Source: Methyloprofundus sp.
Lineage (GTDB): Bacteria; Pseudomonadota; Gammaproteobacteria; Methylococcales; Methylomonadaceae
Direction: 5' to 3'
DNA: 62,735 nt
NCBI GenBank assembly: GCA_028599115.1
Contig: JAQRMR010000055.1
Location: 1 to 62,735, forward strand
The translations under genes and the position numbers were made by a program. Numbering within the stretch: position 1 is the stretch's first letter; every line of letters starts with the position of its first letter. The notes below the pieces were generated by a model. It did not search any database. It had not been told where the DNA came from and saw nothing but the letters and a program-made list of their open reading frames with translations. Shown piece by piece: positions 34,710-43,148 of this stretch.

Positions 34710-35434
34710 TGACAGAATTAAGAGCGGAAAATATTGGTAAAGTTTACGGTAAGCGTGCGGTTGTTACGGATGTTTCTCTGCGTGTGAAGAGTAATGAAAT
34801 TGTTGGTTTGTTAGGCCCAAATGGGGCAGGGAAAACGACCAGTTTTTATATGTTGGTCGGTTTGGTCAAAGCAGATTCTGGACGGATTTTTTACGATGAA
34901 AAAGATGTGACTGTCTATCCTATGCATGAAAGGGCTAGGCTGGGGATTGGTTATCTGCCGCAAGAGGCCTCGGTATTTAGAAAATTGAGTGTAGCAGATA
35001 ATTTACGTGCTGTTTTGGAGCTAAGAAAAGAACTTTCAAAAGCGCAACGAGAGCAGATTATTGATGATTTGTTGAATGAATTTAGCATTACCCATATACG
35101 CGATAATATTGGTATGGGGTTGTCGGGAGGCGAGCGTAGGCGCGTGGAAATAGCCCGTGCTTTAGCAACAGATCCTGAGTTTATTTTATTAGATGAGCCC
35201 TTTGCGGGGGTTGACCCAATTTCTGTCTTAGAAATACAAGAGATTATTTCTCACTTAAAAGAGCGTAATATTGGTGTATTGATTACCGAGCACAATGTTC
35301 GCGAGACACTAGGTATTTGCGATAGAGCTTATATATTGAATGCAGGACAGGTGATTGCAGAAGGGTCGTCTGAAGAAATTGTGGCTAATGAAGAAGTGCG
35401 ACGTGTTTATTTGGGCGAGAATTTTAGTTTATGA
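34709..35434 (+). CDS. lptB: LPS export ABC transporter ATPase LptB
   Basis: 241 residues: Walker [10 protein letters not shown] (36-44), signature [15 protein letters not shown], Walker [12 protein letters not shown], and the H-loop in ITEHNVRET. It powers extraction of LPS from the inner membrane with LptFG, which are encoded elsewhere. The ATG overlaps the lptA stop by one base. rpoN follows at 33 bases. Confidence 0.96.
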   Translation: MTELRAENIGKVYGKRAVVTDVSLRVKSNEIVGLLGPNGAGKTTSFYMLVGLVKADSGRIFYDEKDVTVYPMHERARLGIGYLPQEASVFRKLSVADNLRAVLELRKELSKAQREQIIDDLLNEFSITHIRDNIGMGLSGGERRRVEIARALATDPEFILLDEPFAGVDPISVLEIQEIISHLKERNIGVLITEHNVRETLGICDRAYILNAGQVIAEGSSEEIVANEEVRRVYLGENFSL

Positions 35435-35467
35435 GGATGAAACAATGCAGCAGCTAAGGGAGTGTCA

Positions 35468-36925
35468 ATGAAGCAAGCATTACAGCTTCGAATGGGGCAG
35501 CAATTATCAATGACGCCTCAGTTACAGCAGGCGATCAAGCTGCTGCAGCTTTCTACGCTTGATTTACAGCAGGAAATTCAGCAAGCTTTGGATTCTAATA
35601 TGATGCTGGAGGTTGAAGAAGATGAGTCGTCAGCACTGCCAAGTGATGAGATTAATGAGGAAAAAATAGATACCACGGATCAAATGAAAAGTGAGGGCTC
35701 GCAATCCGATATACCTGATGAATTACCTATTGATAGTTCTTGGGATGATGTTTTTGAATCGGTGCAAATGGGTGTGGCTGCAGCCCCTGCCGCGAGTGGG
35801 GATCTTCCGGATTTTGAGGCACAACGAAGCAAAGCGGAAAGCTTACAAGATCACCTGACTTGGCAGATGGAAATGCAACCCTTTACTGATAGAGATCGTG
35901 TTCTGGCGGTCGCTATTATTGATGCAATTGATGATGGTGGTTTTTTAGGTGTATCGGTTGATGATATTTATCAAGGAATGTTGCTACAGTTAGATGAATT
36001 GGAGTTGGATGAGGTTTATGCAACGTTGCATCGAGTGCAACAGTTTGATCCGCCTGGTGTTGCGGCAGAAGATTTACAAGATAGTTTGCGGTTGCAGTTG
36101 TTGCAGCTTGACGACAGCACGCCTTTTAAAACGGAGGCATTAGAGCTTGTTGAGCGATTTTTAGATTTATTAGCGACTCAAGAGAGTGCTAAGTTAATGA
36201 AAAAGATGGCGGTATCAGAGCCTAAATTGGCTGATATTGTTAGTTTGATTCGTTCGCTTGACCCAAGGCCAGGTGAAGCGATTGCTGTTAAAGTGTCAGA
36301 ATATGTGGTGCCAGATGTCTTTGTTAGTAAGGTAGAAGGTGAGTGGCGAGTGGAATTAAATCCGGATATTGCACCTAAATTACGGGTAAACCCGTTTTAT
36401 TCAGGGTTAATTAAGCGAGCTGATAATAGTAAAGATAATACCAATATGAAGGAGCATCTGCAGGAAGCACGATGGTTGATTAAGAGTTTGCATAGCAGAA
36501 ATGATACCTTATTGCGGGTAGCAAGAAGCATTGTCGAGAAACAAACGGAATTTCTTGAGCATGGTGCTATTGCAATGAAGCCGATGGTGTTGAGGGATGT
36601 TGCTGAAGAATTAGAGCTACATGAATCGACGATATCGAGAGTGACCACACAGAAGTATATGCATTTACCGAATGGCATTATAGAGTTCAAATATTTTTTC
36701 TCTAGTCATGTTTCTACTGCAAGTGGTGGGGAGTGTTCGGCAATTGCTATTCGAGCTTTTATAAAAGAGTTAGTGAGTAATGAAAACCCAGTAAAACCGC
36801 TAAGCGACAATAAAATGGCGGAGATGCTAAAAGAAAAAGGAATAAATGTTGCGCGACGAACAATCGCTAAGTATCGTGAGGCAAGTTCTATTCCGTCATC
36901 AAGCCAAAGAAAGCGGCTTTTGTAA
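35468..36925 (+). CDS. rpoN: RNA polymerase sigma-54 factor RpoN
   Basis: About 485 residues. Region I is glutamine-rich (LRMGQQLSMTPQLQQAIKLL), region II acidic (about 50-110), followed by the core-binding domain, a helix-turn-helix (LRDVAEELELHESTISRVT) and the RpoN box ARRTIAKYREA near the C-terminus. The ATG at 35468 is preceded by AGGGAG at 5-base spacing; the GTG at 35462 lies within that site. It directs transcription from -24/-12 promoters with enhancer-binding proteins. It lies between lptB and hpf, the standard proteobacterial order. Confidence 0.96.
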   Translation: MKQALQLRMGQQLSMTPQLQQAIKLLQLSTLDLQQEIQQALDSNMMLEVEEDESSALPSDEINEEKIDTTDQMKSEGSQSDIPDELPIDSSWDDVFESVQMGVAAAPAASGDLPDFEAQRSKAESLQDHLTWQMEMQPFTDRDRVLAVAIIDAIDDGGFLGVSVDDIYQGMLLQLDELELDEVYATLHRVQQFDPPGVAAEDLQDSLRLQLLQLDDSTPFKTEALELVERFLDLLATQESAKLMKKMAVSEPKLADIVSLIRSLDPRPGEAIAVKVSEYVVPDVFVSKVEGEWRVELNPDIAPKLRVNPFYSGLIKRADNSKDNTNMKEHLQEARWLIKSLHSRNDTLLRVARSIVEKQTEFLEHGAIAMKPMVLRDVAEELELHESTISRVTTQKYMHLPNGIIEFKYFFSSHVSTASGGECSAIAIRAFIKELVSNENPVKPLSDNKMAEMLKEKGINVARRTIAKYREASSIPSSSQRKRLL

Positions 36926-36981
36926 GAAAGTAGTACAATACAAAATTATTTTTATCAGAGCATTATAATTAGGAGAAGGAT

Positions 36982-37275
36982 ATGCAAGTTAGCATAACAG
37001 GTCATCATGTCGAAGTAACTGAAGCAATGAAGCAGCATGTGGAAGAAAAAATCGGCAAATTAAAGCGTCATTTTGATAACGTTGTTGATGTACATGTGAT
37101 TTTAACAGTTGAAAAATTAGAGCAGAAAGCAGAAGCGACTGTGCAAATCAGTGGTGCGAAGTTATTTGCAGAAGATACTCAGGAAGATATGTATATGGCG
37201 ATTGACCATATGGTTGATAAACTAGATCGTCAAATTATCAAGCATAAAGAAAAAGCAGGCAACCATAGAGGTTAA
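36982..37275 (+). CDS. hpf: Ribosome hibernation-promoting factor (short HPF)
   Basis: 97 residues, the short HPF/YhbH form: MQVSITGHHVEVTEAMKQHV, VHVILTVEK and EDMYMAIDHMVDKLDRQI. It binds the 30S decoding region and promotes 100S dimers in stationary phase. AGGAGAAGG precedes the ATG. In many relatives ptsN and rapZ come next. Here the operon ends with a hairpin and a mobile element. Confidence 0.93.
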   Translation: MQVSITGHHVEVTEAMKQHVEEKIGKLKRHFDNVVDVHVILTVEKLEQKAEATVQISGAKLFAEDTQEDMYMAIDHMVDKLDRQIIKHKEKAGNHRG

Positions 37276-37345
37276 TTGTTTAAGCCGTCTGATAAGGAAT
37301 TGTCAGACGGCTATTAAAAGGGTATAGATTATTTACGCTATAGGT

Positions 37346-37395
37346 CTTGTAAATATTGGTTTTAATAAACTTAGAACCAATACTTACAAGGTTTT
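37346..37395 (+). terminator. Terminator-like hairpin after hpf
   Basis: A 16-bp stem with one mismatch (37346-37361 with 37375-37390), followed by GTTTTA. An earlier GC-rich hairpin (AGCCGTCTGA, 37283-37292 with 37303-37312) directly follows the hpf stop but lacks a T-run. Confidence 0.6.
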
Positions 37396-37408
37396 AAAAT
37401 AGTTTCAG

Positions 37409-37531
37409 GCAACTTCTCATTATCTACAGGATCGAACTCCTGAATAAATGGAACGCAGGTCTTTAGCCTGCATTGATTCAGCGGCAGGCTAAAGACCTGC
37501 GTTCCAGTACCTGTTGATAATGGGGAGTTAC
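37409..37531. mobile_element. MITE-like element, copy 2 (123 bp)
   Basis: Same length and orientation as copy 1, with only a few substitutions. Two of them fall in the inverted ends (GCAAC for GTAAC on the left, GATAATGGGG for GATAATGAGA on the right). The internal 23-bp palindrome arms are perfect. It is flanked by an 8-bp direct repeat AGTTTCAG (37401-37408 and 37532-37539). It sits between hpf and mgtE, where ptsN would be expected in many relatives. Confidence 0.85.
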
Positions 37532-37569
37532 AGTTTCAGGGTTAGTTAAACGGTAATAAAAGGATAAAT

Positions 37570-38919
37570 ATGTCAGCAAGTATCGCTCAAGAGCAGTCAG
37601 ATCTACATTTAGAACAAATTATGAATGCCCTTGATAATGGTGCGCTTTATGACGCAAGGGGACATTTACATGGTCTGTATCCTGCAGAAATTGCATTATT
37701 ATTAAGTTCATTACCAATTGATTATAGAAATCAAATTTGGAGTATTATCTCACCTGAAATGATGGGTGCTGTATTAGTTATTTTGCAAGGGGAAGTGCGT
37801 ACGGGCTTGATAGAGCAGGCAACAGCGCAGCACTTAATTGATGCAACGAATGAGTTAGATATTAGTGATTTAGCTGTCTTAGTGGGAGACTTTCCTGCGA
37901 TTGTGCGTGACAAAGTTTTAGAGAAAAAAGGTGATAGTCGATTAGAGACCGCTTTATCTTATGATGGACGAACGGCTGCTGGGGTAATGGATTTAGATGT
38001 CTTGACTATTCAAGCAGATTTAAGCGTTGAAGCCGTTTTACAGTTTTTGCGAGGGCAGCCTAAAATAGCTACAAACATGGATAGCTTGATTGTTGTTGAT
38101 GAAGGTGACAGTTATCGAGGAATGGTGCATATATCGACATTGCTGACTAGTGATACACACCTTGTTGTTTCAGATATTATGGCGTTAGATAAAGCAATTG
38201 CTTTGAATATGCCGGTAACCGATGTGGCTTTATTATTTGAACAGCATAATATTCTATCGGCAGCGGTGGTTGATGAGCAGGGCTTAGTAAAAGGTCGTGT
38301 TTCTATTGATGATGTTTTGGATATTGTCAGGGATGAAGCGGAGCATGTTGTTTTAAGTTCCGCGGGCCTTGATGAAGAGCATGATTTATTTTCACCTATT
38401 TTAGTTAGTGCTAGACGCAGAGCGGTATGGTTAGCGGTTAATTTATTTACCGCATTTTTAGCGTCATGGGTGATTGGTTTATTTGAGGCAACGATCGCTG
38501 AGATCGTAGCTTTGGCTGTACTAATGCCGATTGTAGCGAGTATGGGGGGGATTGCAGGAAGTCAGACCTTAACACTGGTTATTAGAGGTTTAGCGCTGCA
38601 TCAAATTAGCGCATCGAATTCTATGAAGTTTTTAGGAAAAGAATTAGCAATTGGGGCTGTTAACGGTATCGTTTGGTCTGCTGTTGTTGCTACGCTTGCT
38701 GGGTTGTGGTTCTCAAACCCAGGGCTGGGCATGATGTTAGGTGGCGCGATGATTATTAATCTATGCTGTGCTTCATTAGCCGGTGTATTAATTCCGCTAT
38801 TTTTGCAGAAAAAAGGAATCGACCCAGCCTTAGCAGGAGGGGTTTTACTAACCACGGTTACCGATGTGATTGGTTTTATGTCATTCCTAGGTTTGGCAAC
38901 TATCTTTTTAACTAATTAA
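37570..38919 (+). CDS. mgtE: Magnesium transporter MgtE
   Basis: 449 residues: an N-terminal superhelical domain (about 20-125), two CBS domains (about 130-255, with VMDLDVLTIQADLS and VVDEGDSYRGMVH), and five transmembrane helices containing MGGIAGSQTLTLVIRGLAL and the DPALAGGVLLTTVTDVIGF segment of the pore. It is a Mg2+-gated channel of the inner membrane. AAAGGA lies before the ATG. A Cys-rich small protein gene follows after 24 bases and may share the transcript. Confidence 0.93.
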   Translation: MSASIAQEQSDLHLEQIMNALDNGALYDARGHLHGLYPAEIALLLSSLPIDYRNQIWSIISPEMMGAVLVILQGEVRTGLIEQATAQHLIDATNELDISDLAVLVGDFPAIVRDKVLEKKGDSRLETALSYDGRTAAGVMDLDVLTIQADLSVEAVLQFLRGQPKIATNMDSLIVVDEGDSYRGMVHISTLLTSDTHLVVSDIMALDKAIALNMPVTDVALLFEQHNILSAAVVDEQGLVKGRVSIDDVLDIVRDEAEHVVLSSAGLDEEHDLFSPILVSARRRAVWLAVNLFTAFLASWVIGLFEATIAEIVALAVLMPIVASMGGIAGSQTLTLVIRGLALHQISASNSMKFLGKELAIGAVNGIVWSAVVATLAGLWFSNPGLGMMLGGAMIINLCCASLAGVLIPLFLQKKGIDPALAGGVLLTTVTDVIGFMSFLGLATIFLTN

Positions 38920-38943
38920 TGTAATACAGACAGGAAATATAAG

Positions 38944-39318
38944 ATGATTAAAAAAGCACCTTTAGTAATGGCAATAGGAACCACTTTAATAAGTGGATTA
39001 GCAACAAATGTTAGCGCTGAAGAAAATTCTGAATTAACGGCAGGAAGTAATCCTTTTTCTATGAATGAACTGGATAGTGGTTATATGCAGCTATCTAAGG
39101 CGGATGCGAAAAAAGGCGCGAAAAAAATGCAAGAGGGTGCTTGTGGGGAAGGGCAATGTGGCGCAAGCATGATGCCAAAAGGCGCGTTAGAAAAAACCGC
39201 AGAAGGAAAATGTGCGGGAAATAAGCCAATGCCGGGCGTTAAAAAAGGTGTGAAAAAGTCTTTAGAAAAAGATATGGAAGGAAAGTGTGGTGAGGGTCGG
39301 TGTGGTAGCAATATGTAG
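38944..39318 (+). CDS. HvfA-like Cys-rich secreted peptide, candidate copper-binding RiPP precursor
   Basis: 124 residues with a signal peptide (cleavage after NVSA, about residue 24) and a lysine-rich mature part carrying EGACGEGQCG, EGKCAGN and, at the end, EGKCGEGRCGSNM. EGKCGEG repeats behind a signal peptide are the hallmark of HvfA-type precursors, whose cysteines are converted by an MNIO (DUF692) enzyme to copper-binding thio-oxazole groups. No MNIO or DUF2063 partner is next to it; mgtE is upstream and mraZ downstream. So either the enzymes are encoded elsewhere or the protein is unmodified. The similarity is by motif only. Confidence 0.65.
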   Translation: MIKKAPLVMAIGTTLISGLATNVSAEENSELTAGSNPFSMNELDSGYMQLSKADAKKGAKKMQEGACGEGQCGASMMPKGALEKTAEGKCAGNKPMPGVKKGVKKSLEKDMEGKCGEGRCGSNM

Positions 39319-39355
39319 TATTTATATGGTGAATTAAGCCAATATAAGTCTTTTT

Positions 39356-39408
39356 AAAAGCCTTTGAATTGCAATTTTTATTGACAATTTAAGGGCTTTT
39401 TTTTGCTT
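39356..39408 (+). terminator. Intrinsic terminator after the HvfA-like gene
   Basis: Stem AAAAGCCTTTGAATTG (from 39355-39357) pairs with CAATTTAAGGGCTTTT (14 of 16 positions plus G-T pairs), followed by a run of Ts. It isolates the dcw cluster from upstream transcription. Confidence 0.75.
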
Positions 39409-39612
39409 AAAATTTGGGCGCAATGAGTGCGGGCGTAGGGGGATTTAAGTATTAGAAAAATGCAATATACCTAATCTAGAATTTACATTAACAAGTAAAA
39501 ATAAGAACCTGATAGCTAATATTATTTTTGTAATCAATTTGTCTCACTTTTGGGCTGTTAAAAACTAAGCTAAGTTATTGTAGGGAAAAGAAAAATTAAT
39601 CCTGTCGGCTTC

Positions 39613-39641
39613 TTGACTAAAAAATATAGGGGAATTATTAT
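39613..39641 (+). promoter_or_regulatory. Promoter of the dcw cluster (mraZp)
   Basis: TTGACT (39613-39618) and TATTAT (39636-39641), each 5/6 to the sigma-70 consensus, with an ideal 17-base spacer. The predicted start is near 39648, immediately before the MraZ operator candidate. Confidence 0.7.
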
Positions 39642-39650
39642 TGTTACCAA

Positions 39651-39685
39651 GTGGTGAGATGTGGTGAAAAGTAGTTTTTTTTGGT
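39651..39685 (+). promoter_or_regulatory. Candidate MraZ operator: 10-bp-spaced TGGTG repeats
   Basis: GTGGTGAGAT, GTGGTGAAAA, GTAGTTTTTT and TTGGTGTTAA lie head to tail in exact 10-base register (39651, 39661, 39671, 39681). MraZ of E. coli binds TGGGN direct repeats with the same 10-base period between promoter and gene. Position just after the predicted transcription start fits autorepression of the cluster. Confidence 0.6.
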
Positions 39686-39714
39686 GTTAATTCTGAGTAA
39701 AGGGGAGGCGGAAA

Positions 39715-40182
39715 ATGTTTCGAGGTGTAACCGCCATTAACTTGGATGCCAAAGGTCGTTTTGCTATTCCTACCCGTTACCGTGAGGAGTTAAGTGAATG
39801 TTGTGATAATCAGATGGTCGTCACCATAGCCATTAATGAAAAAGGTGTTGGTGAGCCGGGGTGTTTATGGCTGTACCCTTTGCCTGCATGGGAAGAGCTA
39901 GAAAAATCAGTAAGCAAGCTGCCTACCATGAACAAAATGGCAGGAAAATTACGTCGTTTTTTGATTGGTAATGCGACGGAAGCGGTAATGGATAAACAAG
40001 GCCGATTATTACTATCAGACAAATTAAGAGAGTTTACAGGGATGAACAAAAAAATGGTGTTAGTTGGGCTGTTGAATAAATTTGAAATTTGGGATGAAGC
40101 AGCGTGGACAGCAAAAGAAAAAGCTTGGATGGAAAGTGATGATACTGAAGGCTTGGAAGCTTTAGACGACATCTCATTTTAA
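39715..40182 (+). CDS. mraZ: Transcriptional regulator MraZ
   Basis: 155 residues with two AbrB/MraZ swapped-hairpin modules: MFRGVTAINLDAKGRFAIPT and ATEAVMDKQGRLLLSDKL, each holding the DxxGR signature. It forms a ring-shaped oligomer that binds repeats upstream of its own gene and represses the division/cell-wall cluster. GGGGAGGCGG precedes the ATG. First gene of a 17-gene cluster running to lpxC. Confidence 0.95.
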   Translation: MFRGVTAINLDAKGRFAIPTRYREELSECCDNQMVVTIAINEKGVGEPGCLWLYPLPAWEELEKSVSKLPTMNKMAGKLRRFLIGNATEAVMDKQGRLLLSDKLREFTGMNKKMVLVGLLNKFEIWDEAAWTAKEKAWMESDDTEGLEALDDISF

Positions 40183-40190
40183 GGGCGTAT

Positions 40191-41117
40191 ATGAAACATT
40201 TGCCTGTACTTTATAACGAAGCATTACGAGAATTAAAAATAAAACCCGATGGTATTTATGTTGATTGTACCTTTGGGCGGGGTGGACATAGCTATGGCAT
40301 TCTTCAGCAGCTTGGACCTAGTGGGAAGCTGCTATCCTTAGATAGAGATAAAGAGGCCATTGAGTCTGAACTTGCGCAAGAAATGCTTAAAGATTCGCGC
40401 TTTGAATTGGAGCATTGCTGTTTTTCACGATTGCAAGAGCTTGTTGAACAGCGCGGCTGGTCAACTAAAATTGATGGCATACTGATGGATTTTGGTGTGT
40501 CCTCTCCTCAGTTAGATGATGCAGAGCGTGGCTTTAGTTTTATGCGTAATGGTCCGCTAGATATGCGTATGGACTGCTCAACAGGGTTATCAGCAGCGGA
40601 ATGGTTGGCAATCGTTCCTGAAGATGAATTGGTGCAAGTACTTTTTGATTACGGCGAAGAAAAATTTGCCAGACGCATTGCTAATGCTGTTGTTACTCAG
40701 CGACTAGAAACAAAGTTAGAAACAACAAAACAATTTTCTGATTTAGTGGTGGCGGCAATTCCTTATAAGGAAAAACATAAGCACCCCGCGACACGGTCTT
40801 TTCAAGCGGTGAGAATTGCTGTGAACCGAGAGTTGGATGAGATAAAAGCAGTATTGAATCAGGCGGTTAATGTTTTGGCTGCTGAAGGCAGAATGGCTGT
40901 TATTTCGTTTCATTCTCTTGAAGATAGAATTGTTAAGCGTTTTATTCGGGATGAATCGCGCGGGCGGTATACAGATTCAAAGTTACCGATGTTAGCAGAG
41001 CAAGAAGCTTTGTTGCGTTTAAAAAAATGCGGTAAAGCGATTAAGTCAGGTCGAGAGGAATTAGAGGGAAACCCAAGAGCACGTAGTGCTGTTATGCGTA
41101 TTGCTGAGCGCAAATAA
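40191..41117 (+). CDS. rsmH: 16S rRNA (cytosine-1402-N4)-methyltransferase RsmH
   Basis: 308 residues. HLPVLYNEALRELKIKPDGI, DCTFGRGGHSYGIL (SAM site), DGILMDFGVSSPQLDDAERG and VISFHSLEDRIVKRF are family signatures. It N4-methylates C1402 of 16S rRNA, the same nucleotide that RsmI (also in this window) 2'-O-methylates. It lies 8 bases after mraZ, as usual. Confidence 0.96.
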   Translation: MKHLPVLYNEALRELKIKPDGIYVDCTFGRGGHSYGILQQLGPSGKLLSLDRDKEAIESELAQEMLKDSRFELEHCCFSRLQELVEQRGWSTKIDGILMDFGVSSPQLDDAERGFSFMRNGPLDMRMDCSTGLSAAEWLAIVPEDELVQVLFDYGEEKFARRIANAVVTQRLETKLETTKQFSDLVVAAIPYKEKHKHPATRSFQAVRIAVNRELDEIKAVLNQAVNVLAAEGRMAVISFHSLEDRIVKRFIRDESRGRYTDSKLPMLAEQEALLRLKKCGKAIKSGREELEGNPRARSAVMRIAERK

Positions 41118-41122
41118 TTGGT

Positions 41123-41386
41123 ATGAATAAGCTGTTAATGCCCGCGTTATTGTTAATTTTTATGTTGACGGGATTAAGTGTTATTTATAGTAAATATAGT
41201 TCGCGGACAGCTTTTATTGAAATACAAAAAGCAGAGCAAATTTTAGATCAATTAGAAGTTAGTTGGGAGCGTTTAACCTTAGAAGAAAAAATGCTTTCTG
41301 AGCATAATAGAGTGGAAAGGATTGCGCGCAAAAAAATGAAATTAATTGCGTTGGATCGGAAAAAAATTGTTTATATCAAGCTTTAA
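41123..41386 (+). CDS. ftsL: Cell division protein FtsL
   Basis: 87 residues: a short cytoplasmic tail, one transmembrane helix (about 4-20) and a periplasmic coiled coil (AFIEIQKAEQILDQLEVSW). It forms a complex with FtsB and FtsQ in the divisome. Sequence conservation in this family is low, so the call rests on topology and position between rsmH and ftsI. Confidence 0.9.
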   Translation: MNKLLMPALLLIFMLTGLSVIYSKYSSRTAFIEIQKAEQILDQLEVSWERLTLEEKMLSEHNRVERIARKKMKLIALDRKKIVYIKL

Positions 41387-41389
41387 ATT

Positions 41390-43147
41390 ATGCTTAAGCC
41401 AAAGTTAAAAAAACAAGATTTTTCAGTAAGAAGAAAAACGCTGTACGCAATAATGATTTTAGCTGTGTTAGCTTTAATTATTAGAGCGGTACAGCTGCAG
41501 GTTGTTGATATTGATTTCTTACAAAAACAGGGGCGAAACCGACATATTAGCAAGGTGGTTATTTCTGCTTATAGAGGGCAGATTAAAGACAAAAATGGTG
41601 AAAGTTTAGCAGTCAGTGCACCAGTGGAGTCTATTTGGGTTAACCCTCAATATTGCCACTTTCCTGAAAATGAAAAAGAAACTAGGGCAGGTAAAAGAAT
41701 TAAGGAACATTGTGCCAGCTTAAACAGAGCTAAAAAAAGAAAGGTTGCGCAAATTCTAGGGCTATCGAATAAAAAAGTGGCCCGGGCGTTTAATGTAAAC
41801 AGTCAGAGAAAGTTTGTTTATTTAAAGCGCCGAGTAACACCAAAGGTAGCAAAAAAGATTAAGGCGTTAGGTTTACCTGGTGTTGGATTTATTAGGGAGT
41901 TTAAGCGATTTTATCCTGCTGGTGAGGTGACATCACATTTATTAGGCTTTACAAATATTGATGATAGAGGCCAGGAAGGCTTGGAGTTAATGTACGACAG
42001 TCAGCTGACTGGCACAAAAGGCAGTAAGTTAGTTATTCGTGACGGTAAAAGGCGAGTGATTGAAGAACAAAGTGTTGAAAATATTAAGCAGCCAGAAGCA
42101 GGGCAAGATATTGAGTTAAGTATTGATCAGCGATTACAGTATTTAGCGTATAGAGAATTAAAGGCAGGTGTTAGCCGACATAAAGCAAAATCAGCATCTT
42201 TAGTGATTTTGGAGGCGAAAACGGGAAATATATTGGCGGTTGTTAATCAGCCTTCATTTAACCCGAATACGCGGCGACATTTAACGATAGATCGTTACAG
42301 AAATAGAGCGATTACCGATATTTTTGAACCAGGTTCAACAATGAAGCCCTTAGTTGCAGCGGCAGCGCTGGACGGTGGGTTTATTAAACGTAGGCAGTTG
42401 TATTCAACTAAGGATTATAAAATTGGTCGTAACTGGGTTCGTGATGGTCATAAATATGGCATTTTAAGCTTAAGTAATGTGCTTAAAAAATCGAGTAATG
42501 TAGCGGCAAGTAAAATTGCTTTATCGATGCCGGCAGATTATTTCTGGCGTTTTTATCATGACTTAGGTTTTGGGGTGTCGCCTGCAGTTGCTTTCCCAGG
42601 GGAAGCAAGTGGCGTTCTATCAGAATATGATGGTTGGAGTAAATTTGAGCAGGCAACCTTGTCATTTGGTTACCGTTTATCAATGTCGGTTTTGCAGTTA
42701 GCACGCTCTTATACAGTATTGGCTGATGATGGTTTATTACATTCAGTCAGTTTGCTGAAGCGGACAAAAGATGAATATGCAGTGCAGGTGTTATCTGCTA
42801 AGACAGCGCGATCAGTACGAAAAATGATTGAAAAAGTGGTGCATAAAGATGGTACTGCTTACCAAGCAAGAGTTGATGGTTATCGGGTTGCAGGTAAAAC
42901 AGGCACGGTAAAAAAGGCGAGTAAAGGCGGCTACGGAAATGAATATTTATCCATTTTTGTAGGTATGGCTCCGGCGAGTAATCCAGAGCTAGTTATTGCT
43001 GTATTGGTTGATACGCCACAAGCAGGACAATATTACGGTGGGCAGGTTGCTGCACCTATTTTTTCTAAGGTTATGGCAGGGGCGTTAAGAGTTTTAAATA
43101 TCGCACCAGATGAAGAGAAAACGATGGCTGTTTTGCTGAAGAAATAA
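41390..43147 (+). CDS. ftsI: Division transpeptidase FtsI (PBP3)
   Basis: 585 residues: transmembrane anchor (about 18-38), pedestal domain, and transpeptidase with S316 in EPGSTMKPL (SxxK), SSN in KKSSNVAAS, and K503-T-G in VAGKTGTVKK. It crosslinks septal peptidoglycan with FtsW. It lies directly between ftsL and murE, with one base to murE. Confidence 0.96.
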   Translation: MLKPKLKKQDFSVRRKTLYAIMILAVLALIIRAVQLQVVDIDFLQKQGRNRHISKVVISAYRGQIKDKNGESLAVSAPVESIWVNPQYCHFPENEKETRAGKRIKEHCASLNRAKKRKVAQILGLSNKKVARAFNVNSQRKFVYLKRRVTPKVAKKIKALGLPGVGFIREFKRFYPAGEVTSHLLGFTNIDDRGQEGLELMYDSQLTGTKGSKLVIRDGKRRVIEEQSVENIKQPEAGQDIELSIDQRLQYLAYRELKAGVSRHKAKSASLVILEAKTGNILAVVNQPSFNPNTRRHLTIDRYRNRAITDIFEPGSTMKPLVAAAALDGGFIKRRQLYSTKDYKIGRNWVRDGHKYGILSLSNVLKKSSNVAASKIALSMPADYFWRFYHDLGFGVSPAVAFPGEASGVLSEYDGWSKFEQATLSFGYRLSMSVLQLARSYTVLADDGLLHSVSLLKRTKDEYAVQVLSAKTARSVRKMIEKVVHKDGTAYQARVDGYRVAGKTGTVKKASKGGYGNEYLSIFVGMAPASNPELVIAVLVDTPQAGQYYGGQVAAPIFSKVMAGALRVLNIAPDEEKTMAVLLKK

Positions 43148-43148
43148 A

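Larger units (their letters stand above)
39319..39714 (+). other. Intergenic region between the HvfA-like gene and mraZ
   Basis: 396 bases with no supportable gene in any frame. It holds a terminator for the upstream gene (39356-39408), about 200 AT-rich bases without recognisable features, then the mraZ promoter (39613-39641) and a 10-bp-periodic operator candidate (39651-39685). In particular, there is no remnant of an MNIO maturase gene. Confidence 0.7.
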
